The position numbers were made by a program, and so were the translations under genes. Positions 29,501 to 38,711 of a stretch of 64,000 bases of DNA are shown here, piece after piece. This stretch comes from Sphingobacterium hotanense. Its GTDB lineage: Bacteria > Bacteroidota > Bacteroidia > Sphingobacteriales > Sphingobacteriaceae. The stretch is taken from positions 3,843,618-3,907,617 of the forward strand of contig NZ_CP030848.1 in the NCBI RefSeq assembly GCF_008274825.1, in the 5' to 3' direction. Each line of letters opens with the position of its first letter. The stretch's first letter is position 1. Under the pieces are notes generated by a model, which made no database searches, was not told the origin of the DNA, and was given only the letters and a program-made list of their open reading frames with translations.

Positions 29501-29640
29501 AGGTCTTATATTTATTGGTACTAAGATACCGTTTTGGCTAAATGCCTATTGGGACTATGAGCCCGTGACTTTCATGGCTGTTGGTGATACCCGAGTATCA
29601 TGAATGTTTTTTTGTACCAGCCTGCTTTTGCTTAAAACCC
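29501..29640 (-). other. Non-coding end of IS110 copy 1, possible bridge-RNA region
   Basis: Lies directly upstream of the transposase on its own strand. It contains the perfect hairpin TGATAC-CCGA-GTATCA (29585-29600) and smaller stems GGC/GCC and GGTA/TACC. In IS621-type elements the bridge RNA comes from the equivalent position. This is an inference from family biology; the loops have not been matched to target or donor sequence. Confidence 0.3.
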
Positions 29641-29686
29641 TTTCAAAGCCCTTTCAAACCCTAATCAAATCCCAATCAAACCCGCT
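29622..29686 (-). repeat. Dispersed intergenic repeat, copy 2
   Basis: Reverse complement of the 2422-2486 element, with the TTTGAAAGGG units conserved. Its 29659-29687 part also forms the left arm of the long palindrome. Confidence 0.7.
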
Positions 29687-29718
29687 TGGAAGCGGGTTTG
29701 ATTGGGATTTGATTGGGG
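29659..29718. repeat. 60-bp near-perfect palindrome
   Basis: Two 29-bp arms (29659-29687 and 29690-29718) match with a single mismatch around a two-base centre. The centre reads CCCGCTTGGAAGCGGG and the outer part is made of CAATCAAA/TTTGATTG units. It would form a cruciform or a very stable RNA stem. Between 29719 and 29748 follows a TAGTATTTAG-type tandem repeat also found, inverted, at 31275 and 31713. The remaining part of the gap up to 29992 shows no gene. Confidence 0.85.
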
Positions 29719-29992
29719 TAGTATTTAGTATTTAGTAGTTAGTATTTCCTCTATAAATACTAATCGAACCAGCCTTTAAAGATCATCTAAAGGCTTGTTT
29801 CTATTTGATTAGGCATAGTCTTGCTTTACCAGGCATTTGCCTAGTCCGCTTTTAAATAATAATAATTTCCTCTACGAGCTTTTAGCTCACACGCAATTTC
29901 TTGCCAGAAAGTTCCTTATTATGCCAGTTTAGAAATCGGGGTATAGTCCACCATAAATACTAGGGCCTTGGTACTTTCCTTTAAAAGGCCTG

Positions 29993-31111
29993 CTAGATTG
30001 CTTGGGCAAAATAGGGTTCCTTTTTGGCTAATATGTTCCAAATTATCACCAACAGCTTTCTAGCATTTGCTATAAGCGCTTTGTTGTGGTGCATTCTTTT
30101 TCTGAATCGTTGATATCGCGCCATAAAAGCGCTTCCCTTTGTTCTGGATGCTCCCCAAGCACATTGTACGAGCATCAAGCGAAGATATTTATTTCCGTGT
30201 AGGGTCTTTCTTCCTTTAATCTTACCCGCACTTTGGTCGTTCCGCGGTCTAAGACCGGTCCAGCCTACTAAGGCTGTTGCCGATGTAAAGAATTTCATGT
30301 CCGTCCCTATTTCAGAAATGATACAGGCAGCTGCGTGCTCTTTCACTCCAGGTATGGTCACCAATAGTTCCATTTGAAGATTGAAATGCTGATAGCATAG
30401 CTTCAGTAACTCTTTCTTGCAGAATTCGAGCTGATCATGGTGGAAATTGATATCCTCCACGATCATCCTCAATATCTCGATGTCTACTGAAGTGAATGTT
30501 CCTGTAAGCGAAGCTCGGATCGTTTCCGCGCCGCTTTTCCTAACAATCCGAGCATGGACCAAGCTCAATAAATAATCCGGGTTCAAATGATTCTTAGCGA
30601 TAGCCTGAACAACTTTCTTCATGGACTTGCAGCCGATATCAGAGACGTAATTACTCAAACGGATGTTGCATCTTTGAAGCATCTCATCCATTTCCTGTTC
30701 ACTGCGACGCAATTGTTTGTTGAGCTTGGTAATCTTACGGTTGTAAAGCCGCAATTGTTGGATGATGCTAGGAGGAACAAAGCTCCCTTTAATCAGATCC
30801 TTCATCAAAACCGTAGCGATCCACTCGGCATCCTTGACATCGGACTTCCTTCCAGGAACCTGCTTGATGAACAGTGGATTGACCAATTTAACATCAAAAT
30901 CCGATTCTAGAATATTCCATAACGGGTACCAATAGATACTGGTGCTCTCCATGGCAACAAGTCCGACACCATGATCAACAAGCGTGTCACGAAGCCGTTC
31001 AAGGTCAGGGGTTAAAGTCTTAAAAACCTCTTCATACTTTTCGTTGTTTTCACTTAGAATGCACATAAAAACACTATCTTTATGTACATCAAGACCACAA
31101 AATTTTTCCAT
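29993..31111 (-). CDS. IS110-family transposase (copy 2)
   Basis: 372-residue IS110-type DEDD recombinase, clearly distinct from copy 1 and not a duplicate. Motifs are GLDVHKDSVFM (6-16), AMESTSIYWYP, the paired acidic PGRKSDVKDAEW, and the C-terminal LLVTIPGVKEHAAACIISEIG-type helix-hairpin-helix segment, shortened in quotation. RPRNDQSAGKIKG carries the putative catalytic serine. The frame is intact from an ATG at 31111. It has the same orientation as copy 1 and sits among composite palindromic repeats on both sides. Confidence 0.93.
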   Translation of the reverse strand: MEKFCGLDVHKDSVFMCILSENNEKYEEVFKTLTPDLERLRDTLVDHGVGLVAMESTSIYWYPLWNILESDFDVKLVNPLFIKQVPGRKSDVKDAEWIATVLMKDLIKGSFVPPSIIQQLRLYNRKITKLNKQLRRSEQEMDEMLQRCNIRLSNYVSDIGCKSMKKVVQAIAKNHLNPDYLLSLVHARIVRKSGAETIRASLTGTFTSVDIEILRMIVEDINFHHDQLEFCKKELLKLCYQHFNLQMELLVTIPGVKEHAAACIISEIGTDMKFFTSATALVGWTGLRPRNDQSAGKIKGRKTLHGNKYLRLMLVQCAWGASRTKGSAFMARYQRFRKRMHHNKALIANARKLLVIIWNILAKKEPYFAQAI

Positions 31112-31207
31112 AATTATGTTCTATAATTAATACTATAATGGAAACAAAGTTGTGGTCTTCTTGATTTTTATTCCACGCAGTTATAATTCTACAAATTCAT
31201 ATATCAG
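31112..31207 (-). other. Non-coding segment upstream of IS110 copy 2
   Basis: AT-rich stretch with several ATAATTA inverted units directly upstream of the transposase. It could hold the element end and a bridge RNA, but the boundary is not visible. Confidence 0.3.
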
Positions 31208-31717
31208 TTTAGACCTAGGGCGGGCGATAGATTTTAAAAAGGATGGACAGGATCGGACGCCATAGGTCTTTATACTAAATACTAACTACTAAATACTAGT
31301 TCTGAACCAGGAAAGGAAGGATGCAAGGATTGGCAGGATCGGGTGGACGATATGCCTATATAGTTTGATCGGAATTTATTGGCGCTATATATGACGCCAA
31401 TGCGTAGAGCCCTTTCACTAAAGGGCTCCGACATACAGGATAGCGGATATTTGTCGTTATGGGTTTCTTGTATTAATAGAACCTGTATAATTTGCGTCGG
31501 TATAGTTTTGACCTGTGTAGTTTGAACCTATATAGTTTGAGCCCTTTAGTGAAAGGGTTCTACGGGGTTCGTACTAGCTAATGCTGAGATAGTTTGAAAC
31601 GGCTCATATAAAAAATACAATCCATCCCTTCATATGTCACAATATCAGATCCTGACAATCCTAAAATCCTTCCTTTCCTGGTTCAAGACAAAACTTCCTC
31701 CCCGCCCTAGGTCTAAA
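31208..31717. repeat. Nested composite inverted repeat, about 510 bp
   Basis: Outer arms: TTTAGACCTAGGGCGGG (31208-31224), perfectly inverted at 31701-31717. Middle arms: 31304-31340 and 31648-31684, 37 bases each, 33 matching, beginning GAACCAGGAAAGGAAGGAT. Inner arms: GAGCCCTTTCACTAAAGGG near 31406 and its inverse near 31540. A 17-base direct repeat CTAAATACTAACTACTA occurs at 31275 and 31713. The centre carries about six degenerate copies of TATAGTTTGA. No ORF was found, and the right edge abuts the phosphoesterase stop codon. Confidence 0.8.
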
Positions 31718-31731
31718 TACTAACTACTACC

Positions 31732-32811
31732 TCACAGTTTAAACTCAAACTCCTGTGTTGCGCTTCTTTCGAAAGCTAGGTGTCTTGTTGCGGGGGAAAT
31801 GGCGAAGAGTGGCGAGAATGTTTTCACTTTTACGGTTTTGCCGTCTGGGAGGAATTCAAGATAACGAAGCCAGCCGTCGCCGCCGTTGCCATGCCATCCG
31901 CCACCCATTGCTTGGGCGTTAAATGCCATCTGTACGACCGACTTGCCTGCGGCATTCTTGTCTTCGCGGAAGCCCAAGTGGCCGCCCCAGTTATCTGGTG
32001 CGCCGATATGCCCTGAGAATACCATACGAATGTTTTTAGAAGGTTTTACAAGTTTCTCGAAAAGGGCTTCGCCGTAATTTGCGTCTTCAATCTTGTAGCC
32101 TTCTCTAGGCATATGTTTGCTATCTCTGTTTAGATAGGTGTGGGTCAATAGGAAAACGCTATGGTCGGCGTATTTTGGTTGATCTAAGGTCTTTTTAGCC
32201 CATTCAACGACTTCGTTTCGAGGAGCGAACTCCAGGACCATGACCAATAACTTTTGCTGATGTGGGGTCTTAAATTCGTAAACAGCATTCACCCCGGTTG
32301 ATGCTCCATTAAGATTTGGTCCCACCTCGCGGATTGCGGCTGCATTAAGTGGATTTTGTTCCACGGAGAAATATTTATCGTATTGGGTAGCGCGATATTC
32401 GGCGCTCACATGTCCGTAGTCATGATTTCCTGTAGCGAGAACATAAGGTACCAGTCCATTCAAGCGATGGAAGGCAGAGCTGATGCTTGTCCACTGCTGC
32501 TTGCTTGTCTGATTTGCTTGCTTGCCGTTAGGGTTCAGCAAATCGTTTTGCTCCACGAGATCACCGGTACATAGGACGAATTGCGTATTCAAAGAGTCCT
32601 TATTTTCCTTAATCCAGGAAATCATGGTATGAAAGGTTCCGAGGTTTCGTTCAAACTTCATATAGGTTTGTGGATCCGGGATCAAGACAAATGACCAAGA
32701 GTCGGGATTTGAAAGCTTCGGTTTTACATAGGCTTGCTGTGCGAAAGTTGGCAATGCAAAGATTAAAAGGCCCAGAATGAGGCCAAGCATAGGTCTAGGT
32801 AGTTTATTCAT
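31732..32811 (-). CDS. Secreted calcineurin-like phosphoesterase
   Basis: 359-residue metallophosphoesterase with a signal peptide ending near FAQQ. Metal-binding motifs run in order: IPDPQTYM, CTGDLVEQND, LATGNHDYGH, LLTHTYLN and FSGHIGAPDNWGGH, covering the usual two-metal site. The frame extends 24 codons upstream, but only the ATG at 32811 (MNKLPRPMLGL) puts the signal peptide at the N-terminus. The substrate is unknown; it may be a secreted phosphodiesterase or phosphatase. It is divergent from mrpA across 146 bases. Confidence 0.85.
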   Translation of the reverse strand: MNKLPRPMLGLILGLLIFALPTFAQQAYVKPKLSNPDSWSFVLIPDPQTYMKFERNLGTFHTMISWIKENKDSLNTQFVLCTGDLVEQNDLLNPNGKQANQTSKQQWTSISSAFHRLNGLVPYVLATGNHDYGHVSAEYRATQYDKYFSVEQNPLNAAAIREVGPNLNGASTGVNAVYEFKTPHQQKLLVMVLEFAPRNEVVEWAKKTLDQPKYADHSVFLLTHTYLNRDSKHMPREGYKIEDANYGEALFEKLVKPSKNIRMVFSGHIGAPDNWGGHLGFREDKNAAGKSVVQMAFNAQAMGGGWHGNGGDGWLRYLEFLPDGKTVKVKTFSPLFAISPATRHLAFERSATQEFEFKL

Positions 32812-32957
32812 AACAATTCGAGTAATTGATTGTTTAAAGCTAACAATAAATGTATGTTTTTCCGAGTTTAATTGATCTTTCACATGAATTTAACATGGAA
32901 AAATCGTAGTTTTTTACTATTTTTAGGGCGATTCCCAAATTAACTATAATAATATTC

Positions 32958-35267
32958 ATGCTTTTTACAATTTTATTTGGTTTAATAACTGCTTTATTTC
33001 TTGTGCCGTTCGGCAAAAAAATCAAATCGAAATGGAGTATTATCCTACCAATTGTGCCCGCATGTTTATTTGCATACTACCTAGGATACATTCCAATAAT
33101 ATCGGCTGGCAGTACATTTATCCAACATTTAGACTGGGTTCCATCCTTAAATATCAATTTTGATTTTCGCCTGGACGGTCTTTCCTTACTTTTTAGCTTA
33201 TTGATTACTGGGATCGGTACAGGGATCTTTTTTTATGCGCGGACTTACCTGAAGGGGCATCCCTATTTTGATCGTTTTTTCGGTTACTTGTTACTCTTCA
33301 TGTCGGCGATGTTGGGGCTTGTTCTTTCGGACAACCTGCTGTTGCTATTTATTTTTTGGGAGCTGACGAGCATCAGCTCATTTTTCCTGATCGGTTTTAA
33401 CAACGAGCAGGCAGAATCTAGAAAAAGCGCATTGACCGCCCTCACAATAACCGGTATGGGCGGGTTCTTCTTGGTTGCGGGATTAGTATTGATTGGCAAT
33501 ATTGCAGGTACATATTCTATTTCTGCTTTGATCAATGAGCGGGATATGATTATACAGCATGAGCTGTATCCATTGATATTAGGTTTTCTTTTTATTGGTG
33601 CTTTTACCAAATCTGCACAGTTCCCATTCCATTTCTGGTTGCCGGGAGCGATGAAGGCACCGACACCGGTATCGGCTTATCTACACTCAGCGACAATGGT
33701 GAAGGCGGGTATTTACCTACTTGCTCGCTTCTTCCCTATTTTGGGAGGTACCGAGATGTGGTCTTATCCATTGATGATTGTCGGAGGTTTCACCATGCTG
33801 TTTGCAGCCGTACATTCCTTATTCCGCATCGACCTAAAATCTATATTGGCTTATACGACGATATCAGCACTCGGTATATTGGTGTTTCTGCTAGGCGTTG
33901 GAACGAAGGAAGCAATTATTGCTGCCAGTGTCTTCATATTGGTGCATGCTTTATACAAAGCGACATTATTCCTTGTTACGGGTATTATTGACCATGAAAC
34001 CGGGACTCGGGATATTACCGTATTATCGGGACTACGGAAGGTACTCTTACCTGTTGGTATTGCTGCAGGTTTAGCTGCACTTTCCAGCGCTGGTGTGCCG
34101 CTGACTTTTGGATTTATCGGAAAGGACTTAATCTATGAGTCTACATTGCATGCCGTGCCTCATTTGAGCATTATATTGACGGGATTAGCCTTAGTGACGA
34201 ATATTTGTTTGCTTGCTGCAGGTTTTATGGCGGGTTTCAACCCCTTCTTTGGCGAGCTTCCGGAGAAATATAGTAAACTGCATTTACCTTATATTTCGAT
34301 GTGGCTTCCAGCACTGATACTGGGCATCTTGAGTGTACTTTTTGGGGTATTCCCGGGTATTGTAGGCGACTTGCTGAGTTATCAAACCGCTAATGCGATT
34401 TTTGGGCAGGATACGGAAATGCATCTGGCGATCTGGCATGGTTTCAATACGGTATTATTGTTAAGTGGGATTACGTTAGTCGTTGGTACGATCCTATACC
34501 TGATCAATAAACCAAGTGAAGCGAAAGTGAGACTGGTAGAGAAATGGAATACTTTCTCTGCACAAACGTTTTTTACGCGTTACAGCAACGATATATTCAA
34601 GTTTTCGACCTGGTATACCAACAGCCTTCATAATGGCTACCTGCGATCGTATCACTTAAAGATTATATTATTCGCGGAGGCTCTTTTGATCTATAGGTTA
34701 TGGCTCAGCGGACCTATTCAGATCAATTTCGATAATCTTTCTCCACTAACGATATATGAGGTAGCTGTGGCTATTATCCTGCTTGGCGCCCTACTGATCG
34801 TCATCATTACCCCATCTAGACTGACTTCCGTTGTTTCCATGAGTGTCATCGGCTATTGTATCTGTTTGATGTTCGTATTCTACAGTGCGCCGGATTTGGC
34901 AATGACGCAATTTACTATCGACACCTTGACGACCGTACTTTTTGTATTGGTTCTCTATAAATTACCAACTTTCTTGAGTTTAGCATCCCCACGGCAAAAG
35001 ATCAGAGATATGTTCGTTGCTCTTGGCTTCGGAACCATACTTTCTATTATCGCTTTGAAGGTGCTTTACGAACCGGTGTCTAAGGATACGACGAATTTCT
35101 ATGGCGAGAATGCCTATATCCTAGCAAAAGGCAAGAATGTGGTCAATGTAATCTTGGCAGACTTTAGGGGTATCGATACGATGTTCGAAACGGTTGTATT
35201 GAGTATTGCCGCAGTCGGAGTGTATAGTTTATTAAAATTAAGATTAAAGTCGTCGGAGAAAGAATAA
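32958..35267 (+). CDS. mrpA: Mrp Na+/H+ antiporter subunit A
   Basis: 769-residue polytopic inner-membrane protein homologous to respiratory complex I NuoL and the largest subunit of the Mrp antiporter. The proton-channel core includes [20 protein letters not shown] (quoted at the 20-residue limit) with the key Glu, and the [19 protein letters not shown] discontinuous helix. The C-terminal extension has a DUF4040 part ([19 protein letters not shown]) and an MbhE-like part ([18 protein letters not shown]), so A carries the usual A-type tail while B is separate. It is the first gene of a seven-gene operon. Confidence 0.95.
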   Translation: MLFTILFGLITALFLVPFGKKIKSKWSIILPIVPACLFAYYLGYIPIISAGSTFIQHLDWVPSLNINFDFRLDGLSLLFSLLITGIGTGIFFYARTYLKGHPYFDRFFGYLLLFMSAMLGLVLSDNLLLLFIFWELTSISSFFLIGFNNEQAESRKSALTALTITGMGGFFLVAGLVLIGNIAGTYSISALINERDMIIQHELYPLILGFLFIGAFTKSAQFPFHFWLPGAMKAPTPVSAYLHSATMVKAGIYLLARFFPILGGTEMWSYPLMIVGGFTMLFAAVHSLFRIDLKSILAYTTISALGILVFLLGVGTKEAIIAASVFILVHALYKATLFLVTGIIDHETGTRDITVLSGLRKVLLPVGIAAGLAALSSAGVPLTFGFIGKDLIYESTLHAVPHLSIILTGLALVTNICLLAAGFMAGFNPFFGELPEKYSKLHLPYISMWLPALILGILSVLFGVFPGIVGDLLSYQTANAIFGQDTEMHLAIWHGFNTVLLLSGITLVVGTILYLINKPSEAKVRLVEKWNTFSAQTFFTRYSNDIFKFSTWYTNSLHNGYLRSYHLKIILFAEALLIYRLWLSGPIQINFDNLSPLTIYEVAVAIILLGALLIVIITPSRLTSVVSMSVIGYCICLMFVFYSAPDLAMTQFTIDTLTTVLFVLVLYKLPTFLSLASPRQKIRDMFVALGFGTILSIIALKVLYEPVSKDTTNFYGENAYILAKGKNVVNVILADFRGIDTMFETVVLSIAAVGVYSLLKLRLKSSEKE

Positions 35268-35271
35268 GTTT

Positions 35272-35685
35272 ATGAAGAGTATTATCTTACAGACCGCTAC
35301 TCGGTATCTGCTACCGATCTTATTGCTGTTCTCTTTCTTTTTACTGTTAAGAGGGCATTATTTCCCTGGAGGAGGCTTCGTTGGGGGGCTAGTTGCGTCA
35401 ATTGCCTTTGTGTTACATAGTTTTGCACATGGGACCGAAGAAACGATGAAATTATTAGGCAGAAAGCCTTTATCATTGATTCCTATCGGCCTTGGCGTGG
35501 CCTCATTGGCTGTTATTTCGCCTACCTTTTTTGGTCTTCCACCAATGACGGGCTTATGGTTTGAGGAAAAAATTCCTGTTATCGGCTCCATTGGTTCCGC
35601 GCTGTTCTTTGACCTGGGGGTTTATCTGGTCGTCGTCGGTGTGGTTCTTACGATATTGTTCACCATTTCATTAACCAAGGACTAA
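35272..35685 (+). CDS. mrpB: Mrp Na+/H+ antiporter subunit B
   Basis: 137 residues with four hydrophobic segments. [20 protein letters not shown] is the conserved MnhB motif. It starts 4 bases after mrpA, indicating translational coupling. All Mrp subunits are required for antiport in characterised systems. Confidence 0.93.
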   Translation: MKSIILQTATRYLLPILLLFSFFLLLRGHYFPGGGFVGGLVASIAFVLHSFAHGTEETMKLLGRKPLSLIPIGLGVASLAVISPTFFGLPPMTGLWFEEKIPVIGSIGSALFFDLGVYLVVVGVVLTILFTISLTKD

Positions 35686-35689
35686 GCAT

Positions 35690-36046
35690 ATGGAGTTATT
35701 ATTAGTCGTTGTTTTAGGCTTTCTATATGCTGCGGGGATCTTTTTGATTCTACGGCGCAGTATGGTGAAATTGCTCTTAGGGATTATGCTCTTAGGCAAT
35801 GGTACGAACATCCTGATTTTCCTTTTAGGAACCATTACGAAGGGAAAGCCCCCTGTAATCGATCCGAACCACAATGTTTTCGAAGATATTTATGCAGACC
35901 CGATTCCACAATCCTTAATCCTGACGGCGATTGTCATCAGTTTCGCTTTAACGGCTTTTGCGATTGTATTGTTGAAAAGGGTGTACGCCTTGGTTGATTC
36001 AGACGATTTAGATGATTTAAATACGCCGGAAGAAGAAGATATATGA
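35690..36046 (+). CDS. mrpC: Mrp Na+/H+ antiporter subunit C
   Basis: 118 residues, NuoK-like with three membrane helices. LGIMLLGNGTNILIF and DPIPQSLILTAIVISFALTA are the conserved segments. It overlaps the mrpD start by 4 bases and has an acidic C-terminal tail. Confidence 0.93.
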   Translation: MELLLVVVLGFLYAAGIFLILRRSMVKLLLGIMLLGNGTNILIFLLGTITKGKPPVIDPNHNVFEDIYADPIPQSLILTAIVISFALTAFAIVLLKRVYALVDSDDLDDLNTPEEEDI

Positions 36047-37560
36047 TTGATAACCACATTTTAGCTCCCGTTTTTATCCACTTGTTTACGGCTATTCTGC
36101 AGCTTATTGCCTGGCGGAAGACCGTGACGCAGCGCTTTATTAGCGTCGGGGGAGCCTTTATCGGGTTGTTGATTGCAATCCGTCTTTTTGCAAAGGTCTA
36201 CACAGAAGGAACTTTATCGATGAATGCTTCCAATTGGGAAGCACCATTTGGGATTGTCTTTGTTGCCGACTTATTGGCGGTCAGTATGGTCTTGCTAACC
36301 TCTATTGCAGGATTCGCTGTTTCGATATTTTCATCGGTTGGAATTGCTCGTCAAAGGATGCTGTATGGCTACTTCCCTATTTTCCACTTCCTCTTGATGG
36401 GGTTGAATGGTGCATTTTTAACGGGCGATATCTTCAACCTCTATGTTTGGTTCGAAGTCATCATTATTTCCTCATTTGTGTTGATGACGCTGGGAGGCCG
36501 TAAAGCACAGCTGGAAGGTGCCGTAAAGTATATGGCGATGAATATTCTAGCGTCGACATTCTTTTTAACCGGTATTGGTATTCTCTACGGTATCACGGGT
36601 TCATTGAATATGGCTGATCTTTCGATTCGCATTCGTGAATTCCATAATCAGTCTTTAATTGATATTGCGGCAATCTTCTTTCTATTAGGCTTCGGTATTA
36701 AGTCTGCAGTGTTCCCGCTTTACTATTGGCTGCCTTCATCCTATCATACGCCGCCTTCCGCAGTTGCAGCAACCTTTGGTGGCTTATTGACGAAAGTCGG
36801 GGTCTATGCTATCTTACGGGTGTTCAGTTTGATGTTCATCCCTGATGAGTTTACGAAGAATTTGCTGATGGTGATGGCGGTTTTAACCATCTTGACGGGA
36901 GCCTTTGGCGCCCTGATCAAAACCAATATCCGCCGATTGTTTTCCTATTTGATTGTCTGTCATATCGGTTTTATGCTGGGCGGGATTGCGATGTTTACCA
37001 AAGCGGCATTAATGGGCGCGGTATTCTACTTGATTCATGATATTATGGTCAAGACGAATATGTTCTTGATTGCCGGATACATCCGCCAAGTGAGAGGAAC
37101 GATGGACATGAATCGATTAGGGGGATTATATGCTTCCTATCCGCTGATATCATTGATTATCGCTTTGGTGCTCTTCTCCTTAGTTGGGGTGCCTCCATTA
37201 TCAGGTTTTTGGCCTAAGATCTACCTTTTTCAGGAAGCATTCGTGGGCAAGCACTACTTTTTTGTTGGCGCATTGATTGTGGGTAGTCTAGTGACCATGT
37301 ACGTCATCGCGAAGATGTGGGCGGACGTATTCTGGAAGAAATGCCCTGATGAGAGCGTGATGGAGGATAAGTTTATGGAGCTTCCTCCTTTTAAGAAAGT
37401 ATTGCTAGTGATGCCAATCCTACTTTTATGTTCGGTAACTTTATACATCGGCTTAAATGCAGAGAACATTGTCATTGCTGTAGATCGCATAAGTAACGAA
37501 TTGTTGGATACAAGCTCATACATACGTACCGTATTGGGTGATAAAGTTTTTGAGAAATGA
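36043..37560 (+). CDS. mrpD: Mrp Na+/H+ antiporter subunit D
   Basis: 505-residue NuoN/NuoM-type antiporter-like subunit. It shows FNLYVWFEVIIISSFVLMTL with the key glutamate, and the FPLYYWLPSSYHTPPSAVAA discontinuous-helix motif with the channel lysine GIKSAVFPL before it. About 14 membrane helices. The start overlaps mrpC and the stop overlaps the start of mrpE. Confidence 0.95.
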   Translation: MIDNHILAPVFIHLFTAILQLIAWRKTVTQRFISVGGAFIGLLIAIRLFAKVYTEGTLSMNASNWEAPFGIVFVADLLAVSMVLLTSIAGFAVSIFSSVGIARQRMLYGYFPIFHFLLMGLNGAFLTGDIFNLYVWFEVIIISSFVLMTLGGRKAQLEGAVKYMAMNILASTFFLTGIGILYGITGSLNMADLSIRIREFHNQSLIDIAAIFFLLGFGIKSAVFPLYYWLPSSYHTPPSAVAATFGGLLTKVGVYAILRVFSLMFIPDEFTKNLLMVMAVLTILTGAFGALIKTNIRRLFSYLIVCHIGFMLGGIAMFTKAALMGAVFYLIHDIMVKTNMFLIAGYIRQVRGTMDMNRLGGLYASYPLISLIIALVLFSLVGVPPLSGFWPKIYLFQEAFVGKHYFFVGALIVGSLVTMYVIAKMWADVFWKKCPDESVMEDKFMELPPFKKVLLVMPILLLCSVTLYIGLNAENIVIAVDRISNELLDTSSYIRTVLGDKVFEK

Positions 37561-38033
37561 TTAAGTTTTTCTTGATGAACTTATTGCTATCCTTTATCTG
37601 GGTAGCATTATCGGGCTCCCTTTTATATTCAAACTTTTTGTTTGGCTATTTATTAGGGTTTGGCGTGCTGTGGATCATGAATAGGAATGAGACGGATCAG
37701 CGCTACTTCTATCGTGTACCGAAGATTATTTCCTTCTTTTTCTATTTCCTTTACGAGTTGCTCAAAGCGAATATTCAGGTAGCCTATGACGTTGTTACGC
37801 CGAAGTATTTCTTCAAGCCTGGCATCGTGCGCTATCCGGTGAATACCAAGACAGATTTTGAGATCAATTTGCTATCTACCTTTATTTCCCTGACGCCAGG
37901 GACGTTGATTATCGACATTAGCGATGACAAAAAGGCTATTTATATCCACGTGATGTATCTAAAGGATGAGCAGCAATTTATCCGTCAGTTAAAAACAGGG
38001 GTTGAACGAAGATTATTAGAGATCATAAGATGA
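37557..38033 (+). CDS. mrpE: Mrp Na+/H+ antiporter subunit E
   Basis: 158 residues, two N-terminal membrane segments followed by a cytoplasmic domain. LLSTFISLTPGTLIIDIS is the MnhE hallmark. It overlaps both mrpD and mrpF by 4 bases. Confidence 0.93.
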   Translation: MIKFFLMNLLLSFIWVALSGSLLYSNFLFGYLLGFGVLWIMNRNETDQRYFYRVPKIISFFFYFLYELLKANIQVAYDVVTPKYFFKPGIVRYPVNTKTDFEINLLSTFISLTPGTLIIDISDDKKAIYIHVMYLKDEQQFIRQLKTGVERRLLEIIR

Positions 38034-38302
38034 GTTTAGAAGCGTATTTTGATTTTGTGATTTTACCCATCTTGACCATTTCGGTGTTGCTGGTCTTTAT
38101 CCGTTTGTTCAAAGGGCCGACGGTGGTAGATCGCGTGATTGCACTGGATCTTATCATCACTATTGGTATTGGTATTATCACGGTTTATAGTATCCGACAA
38201 GAGCAGGAAGTGCTGTTGGATGTAGCTATTATTTTGGCGCTTATTGCCTTTTTGGGTACTATCGCCTTTTCGTATTACATAGAAAAACAACGCGATGATT
38301 GA
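38030..38302 (+). CDS. mrpF: Mrp Na+/H+ antiporter subunit F
   Basis: 90 residues, three membrane helices. The conserved FKGPTVVDRVIALDLI motif is present with its essential aspartate. It overlaps mrpE by 4 bases and mrpG by 8 bases. Confidence 0.93.
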   Translation: MSLEAYFDFVILPILTISVLLVFIRLFKGPTVVDRVIALDLIITIGIGIITVYSIRQEQEVLLDVAIILALIAFLGTIAFSYYIEKQRDD

Positions 38303-38711
38303 TATTATTTTAGCAGTATTAAGTACGGTAGGTGCACTATCCATCCTCTTTGCATCCATTGGTGTGCTCCGGATGCCTGATTTTTACCTTCGCCTATCTG
38401 TTACGGTCAAAGCATCGACCTTGGGCGTAGGTTTATTATTGATCTGCGCGGCCATTATGTTCCCTGATGATGTTTCGGTAACCACGAAGTCTATTGCCAT
38501 CATATTCTTTTTAATTCTGACGGCTCCGATCGCCGCACATATGATTGGGCGTGCAGCTTATACAACGGACACGCCACTATGGAAAGGTACCATCATCGAT
38601 CAACTGCAAGGCATGTATAATCACGAAAAGAATATACTAGAGAGCGACCCTAATAAAGCAGATAAAACGGAAGATGATAATATTGCCGATACGGAAGATG
38701 CTACGGATTAA
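38295..38711 (+). CDS. mrpG: Mrp Na+/H+ antiporter subunit G
   Basis: 138 residues, three membrane helices and a charged, acidic C-terminal tail. GVLRMPDFYLRLSVTVKAST is the MnhG motif. It is the last gene of the operon; its TAA shares a TTAA tetranucleotide with the TAA of the convergent lactonase gene, leaving no room for a terminator between them. Confidence 0.93.
   Translation: MIDIILAVLSTVGALSILFASIGVLRMPDFYLRLSVTVKASTLGVGLLLICAAIMFPDDVSVTTKSIAIIFFLILTAPIAAHMIGRAAYTTDTPLWKGTIIDQLQGMYNHEKNILESDPNKADKTEDDNIADTEDATD

Noticed and set aside
28274-31111. Composite transposon made of two IS110 copies
   Set aside because: The two transposases are different in sequence and length, and no cargo gene lies between them.
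31340-31648. TATAGTTTGA repeats in the nested palindrome as promoters
   Set aside because: They resemble the TAnnTTTG box but the spacing of TA to TTTG is off by one, so they do not match the consensus.
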